DNA of 7,767 nucleotides, from the NCBI GenBank assembly GCA_026193295.1, contig JAPHSB010000315.1, positions 1 through 7,767 on the forward strand, read 5' to 3'. Under the pieces are notes generated by a model that was not told where the DNA came from, searched no databases, and was given only the letters and a program-made list of their open reading frames with translations. Positions 5,512-7,767 of the stretch are shown here, piece by piece. Origin of the DNA: Lysobacterales bacterium. Its GTDB lineage: Bacteria; Pseudomonadota; Gammaproteobacteria; Xanthomonadales; SZUA-36. Numbering within the stretch: position 1 is the stretch's first letter; each line of letters opens with the position of its first letter. The translations under genes and the position numbers were made by a program.

Positions 5512-7116
5512 CATCCGGAACACGCCGAAGCGCGTATCCCCGATCGGCCGGCTGAGCGCGGCGGAAATGGCCAGGCCCAGCACCTGCCGGGTCTGTGCCG
5601 GGTCGATGACGCCGTCGTCCCACAACCGGGCCGAAGCGTAATACGGATGGCCTTGCTCCTCGTACTGCTCGAGGATGGGCTGCTTGAAGGCGGCCTCCTC
5701 GTCGGCCGGCCAGTCTTCCCCGGCCCGCTCCTTCTGGTCGCGCTTGACCTGGGCCAGTACGTTAGCGGCCTGCTCGCCGCCCATTACCGAGATCCGCGCA
5801 TTCGGCCAGGTGAACAGGAAGCGCGGTTCGTAGGCCCGGCCACACATGCCGTAGTTACCGGCACCGTAGGAGTTGCCGATGATCACCGTGAACTTCGGCA
5901 CCTGCACCGAGGACACGGCCGTGACCATCTTGGCTCCATGCTTGGCGATGCCGTCCGCCTCGTATTTCTTGCCGACCATGAAGCCGGTGATGTTCTGCAG
6001 GAACACCAGGGGAATTTTGCGCTGGCCGCACAGCTCGATGAAATGCGCGCCCTTCTGGGCAGACTCGCCGAACAGGATACCGTTGTTGGCCACCACGCCC
6101 ACCGGGTAGCCGAAGATACGGGCGAAGCCGCACACCAGCGTAGTCCCGTAGCGGGCCTTGAACTCGTCGAACACCGAGCCGTCGACAATGCGCGCGATCA
6201 CTTCGCGCACTTCGAAGGGCTGCCGCGAGTCCTTGGGAATGACGCCATACAGTTCCCGGCTGTCGTAAAGCGGCTCCCTGGATTCGGCCACATCGATAGC
6301 GACGGGCTTCACGCGGTTCAACCGGCTGACCGCCCGCCGCGCCAGCTTGAGCGCGTGGTGGTCGTTGTTGGCGAAGTGATCGGCCACACCCGACAGCCGG
6401 GTGTGCACGTCGGCGCCGCCCAATTCCTCGGCTGTGACGATCTCGCCGGTCGCCGCTCGCACCAGCGGCGGGCCACCGAGGAAAATGGTGCCCTGTTCCT
6501 TGACGATGATGGACTCGTCGGCCATCGCCGGCACGTAAGCGCCGCCAGCGGTGCAGGAGCCCATCACCACGGCAATTTGGGGGATGTTCCGCGCCGACAT
6601 GTTGGCCTGGTTGTAGAAGATGCGCCCGAAATGCTCGCGGTCCGGAAAGACCTCGTCCTGCCGCGGCAGAAAGGCGCCGCCGGAGTCGACCAGGTAGATG
6701 CAGGGCAAGTGGTTCTGGGCGGCGATGTCCTGGGCCCGCAGGTGCTTCTTGACCGTCAGGGGGTAATAGGTACCGCCCTTCACCGTGGCGTCGTTGGCGA
6801 CGATCATGCACTCCTGCCCGGCCACCCGGCCGATGCCGGTGACGATGCCGGCCGCCGCCACGTCTTCGCCGTAGACGCCGTAGGCGGCAAGTTGCGAGAG
6901 CTCGAGGAACGGCGAGCCCGGATCAAGCAGCGCGTCGATGCGTTCGCGCACCAACAATTTGCCGCGTGAAGTGTGCCGCTCCTGGTACTTGCCACCGCCC
7001 CCCAGACGGGCTTCGGCCACCCGCGCCTGCAGGTCGTCTACCAGCACCTGCATGTGGGCAGCGTTGGCCTGGAACTCTTCAGACCGGGGATTGATGCGGC
7101 TCTCGATGCGAGTCAT
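5509..7116 (-). CDS. liuB: 3-methylcrotonyl-CoA carboxylase, beta (carboxyltransferase) subunit
   Basis: This 535-residue subunit moves the carboxyl group from carboxybiotin to 3-methylcrotonyl-CoA, giving 3-methylglutaconyl-CoA in the cytoplasm. It has the two crotonase-like halves of acyl-CoA carboxyltransferases. The N-terminal half includes MGSCTAGGAYVP (185-196) and GGPPLVRAATGE (214-225). The C-terminal half includes NITGFMVGKKYE (375-386), GAGNYGMCGRAY (418-429) and MGGEQAA (445-451). The NITGFMVG and GNYGMCGRAY versions are typical of methylcrotonyl-CoA (or geranyl-CoA) carboxylase, not propionyl-CoA carboxylase. The liuA and liuD neighbours favour methylcrotonyl-CoA. The ATG at 7116-7114 is chosen because GGAG (7128-7125) lies 8 nt upstream and the protein has normal family length. 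The gene ends in TAG at 5511-5509, inside the liuD ribosome binding site. A geranyl-CoA carboxylase cannot be fully excluded from sequence alone. Confidence 0.95.
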   Translation of the reverse strand: MTRIESRINPRSEEFQANAAHMQVLVDDLQARVAEARLGGGGKYQERHTSRGKLLVRERIDALLDPGSPFLELSQLAAYGVYGEDVAAAGIVTGIGRVAGQECMIVANDATVKGGTYYPLTVKKHLRAQDIAAQNHLPCIYLVDSGGAFLPRQDEVFPDREHFGRIFYNQANMSARNIPQIAVVMGSCTAGGAYVPAMADESIIVKEQGTIFLGGPPLVRAATGEIVTAEELGGADVHTRLSGVADHFANNDHHALKLARRAVSRLNRVKPVAIDVAESREPLYDSRELYGVIPKDSRQPFEVREVIARIVDGSVFDEFKARYGTTLVCGFARIFGYPVGVVANNGILFGESAQKGAHFIELCGQRKIPLVFLQNITGFMVGKKYEADGIAKHGAKMVTAVSSVQVPKFTVIIGNSYGAGNYGMCGRAYEPRFLFTWPNARISVMGGEQAANVLAQVKRDQKERAGEDWPADEEAAFKQPILEQYEEQGHPYYASARLWDDGVIDPAQTRQVLGLAISAALSRPIGDTRFGVFRM

Positions 7117-7124
7117 GACGTTTG

Positions 7125-7128
7125 CTCC
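7125..7128 (-). promoter_or_regulatory. Ribosome binding site of liuB
   Basis: GGAG on the minus strand lies 8 nt before the liuB ATG, in the 30-nt gap after the liuA stop. It supports the chosen liuB start. No separate promoter is evident in the gap, so liuB is probably co-transcribed with liuA. Confidence 0.7.
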
Positions 7129-7146
7129 GGACTCAGTGCAGCGCCT

Positions 7147-7767
7147 TCACTGCGGCGCGGTTTCGGCGAACAGTTCGCGGCCGATCAGCATACGCCGGAT
7201 TTCCGAGGTACCGGCCCCGATTTCATAGAGCTTGGCGTCGCGCAGCAGGCGGCCGGCCGGATAGTCGTTGATGTAGCCATTGCCGCCCAGGCACTGGATC
7301 GCCTCCAGCGCCATCTGGGTAGCCCGCTCGGAGGTATACAGGATGACACCGGCCGCATCCTTGCGCTTCTCACGGCCGCGGTCGCAATTTCCCGCCACCG
7401 CGTAAAGATAGGCGCGCGAAGCGCTGAGCGTGGTGTACATGTCGGCGATCTTGCCCTGCATCAGCTGGAACTCACCGATGCGGCGGCCGAACTGCTTGCG
7501 CTCGTGCAAGTAGGGCTCGACCACGTCCAGGCAGTTCTGCATGATGCCGACCGGCCCGGCTGCCAATACCGTGCGCTCGAAGTCGAGGCCGGACATTAAA
7601 ACGCGCACCCCTTCGTTTTCACCGCCCAGGACATTCTCCGCCGGCACGCGGCAGTCCTCGAAGAACAACGCGCAGGTGTTGGAGCCACGCATACCCAACT
7701 TGTCCAGCTTCTCACCCTGGTGGAATCCCTCGGCGCCGCGTTCCACGATAAAAGCCGTGATGCCCCG
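7147..7767 (-). CDS. liuA: Isovaleryl-CoA dehydrogenase, C-terminal 206 residues (5' part outside window)
   Basis: This FAD enzyme oxidises isovaleryl-CoA to 3-methylcrotonyl-CoA in leucine breakdown and passes electrons to ETF. The frame is open from the window edge to a TGA at 7149-7147, so the start lies outside. The visible part is the acyl-CoA dehydrogenase C-terminal half. Segments shared with human IVD include KLDKLGMRGSNTC, LMSGLDFER, FQLMQGKIADMYT, CLGGNGYINDYP and KLYEIGAGTSEIRR. Isovaleryl-CoA dehydrogenases carry the catalytic glutamate in the helix of the LDxER motif (Glu254 in human IVD), and this Glu is present. The position used by most other acyl-CoA dehydrogenases (YEGTS) reads GAGTS here, as expected for IVD. 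That makes IVD much more likely than a short- or medium-chain dehydrogenase. liuB follows after 30 nt, consistent with one operon. The usual LiuR-type regulator, if present, would lie beyond the window. Confidence 0.95.
   Translation of the reverse strand, partial: RGITAFIVERGAEGFHQGEKLDKLGMRGSNTCALFFEDCRVPAENVLGGENEGVRVLMSGLDFERTVLAAGPVGIMQNCLDVVEPYLHERKQFGRRIGEFQLMQGKIADMYTTLSASRAYLYAVAGNCDRGREKRKDAAGVILYTSERATQMALEAIQCLGGNGYINDYPAGRLLRDAKLYEIGAGTSEIRRMLIGRELFAETAPQ

Noticed and set aside
5498..5623. 42-codon N-terminal extension of liuD
   Set aside because: It lies inside liuB, is Arg/Gly/Pro-rich and has no family support. AGGAGG 7 nt before 5497 fixes the start.
5434..6969. Plus-strand frame of 511 codons opposite liuB and the liuD start
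   Set aside because: Antisense shadow of conserved genes; His/Arg/Gly-rich with no known motif.

Overview
This GC-rich window looks like chromosomal DNA from an aerobic proteobacterium. A gammaproteobacterium is the best guess, from gene content and codon use; no taxonomic marker is present. All real genes lie on the minus strand, so the window reads from right to left. I see no tRNA, rRNA, CRISPR array, insertion sequence or integrase.

Right part (7767 down to 3491): three genes of the leucine/isovalerate (liu) pathway. They are the C-terminal half of isovaleryl-CoA dehydrogenase (liuA), the complete beta subunit of 3-methylcrotonyl-CoA carboxylase (liuB) and the complete biotin-carrying alpha subunit (liuD). 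They are tightly spaced, and the liuB stop codon is part of the liuD ribosome binding site. Together they convert isovaleryl-CoA to 3-methylcrotonyl-CoA and then to 3-methylglutaconyl-CoA. The hydratase (liuC) that usually sits between liuB and liuD is missing here, and no HMG-CoA lyase (liuE) follows liuD. A 66-bp stretch inside liuD has only 24% GC although its neighbours are strongly GC-rich.

Middle (3490 to 3231): an intergenic region with GC-rich stem-loops near the liu end. At the other end is an AT-rich part with a direct repeat and a near-palindrome, probably the promoter/operator region of the next unit.

Left part (3230 down to 1): a tightly packed three-gene set of exported proteins of unknown function. 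The first is a periplasmic TPR protein with a TonB-C-like C-terminus. The second is a Ser/Gly/Glu-rich low-complexity lipoprotein overlapping it by GTGA. The third, 4 nt further on, is a periplasmic protein that runs off the window and is open to position 1. The lipoprotein gene has an in-frame TAG at codon 80 in a 27-nt tandem repeat, where sister units carry GAA, GAG or CAG, so it is probably a nonsense allele (or a sequencing error or suppressed codon). This trio is the least understood part of the window and the best candidate for an undescribed cell-envelope system.
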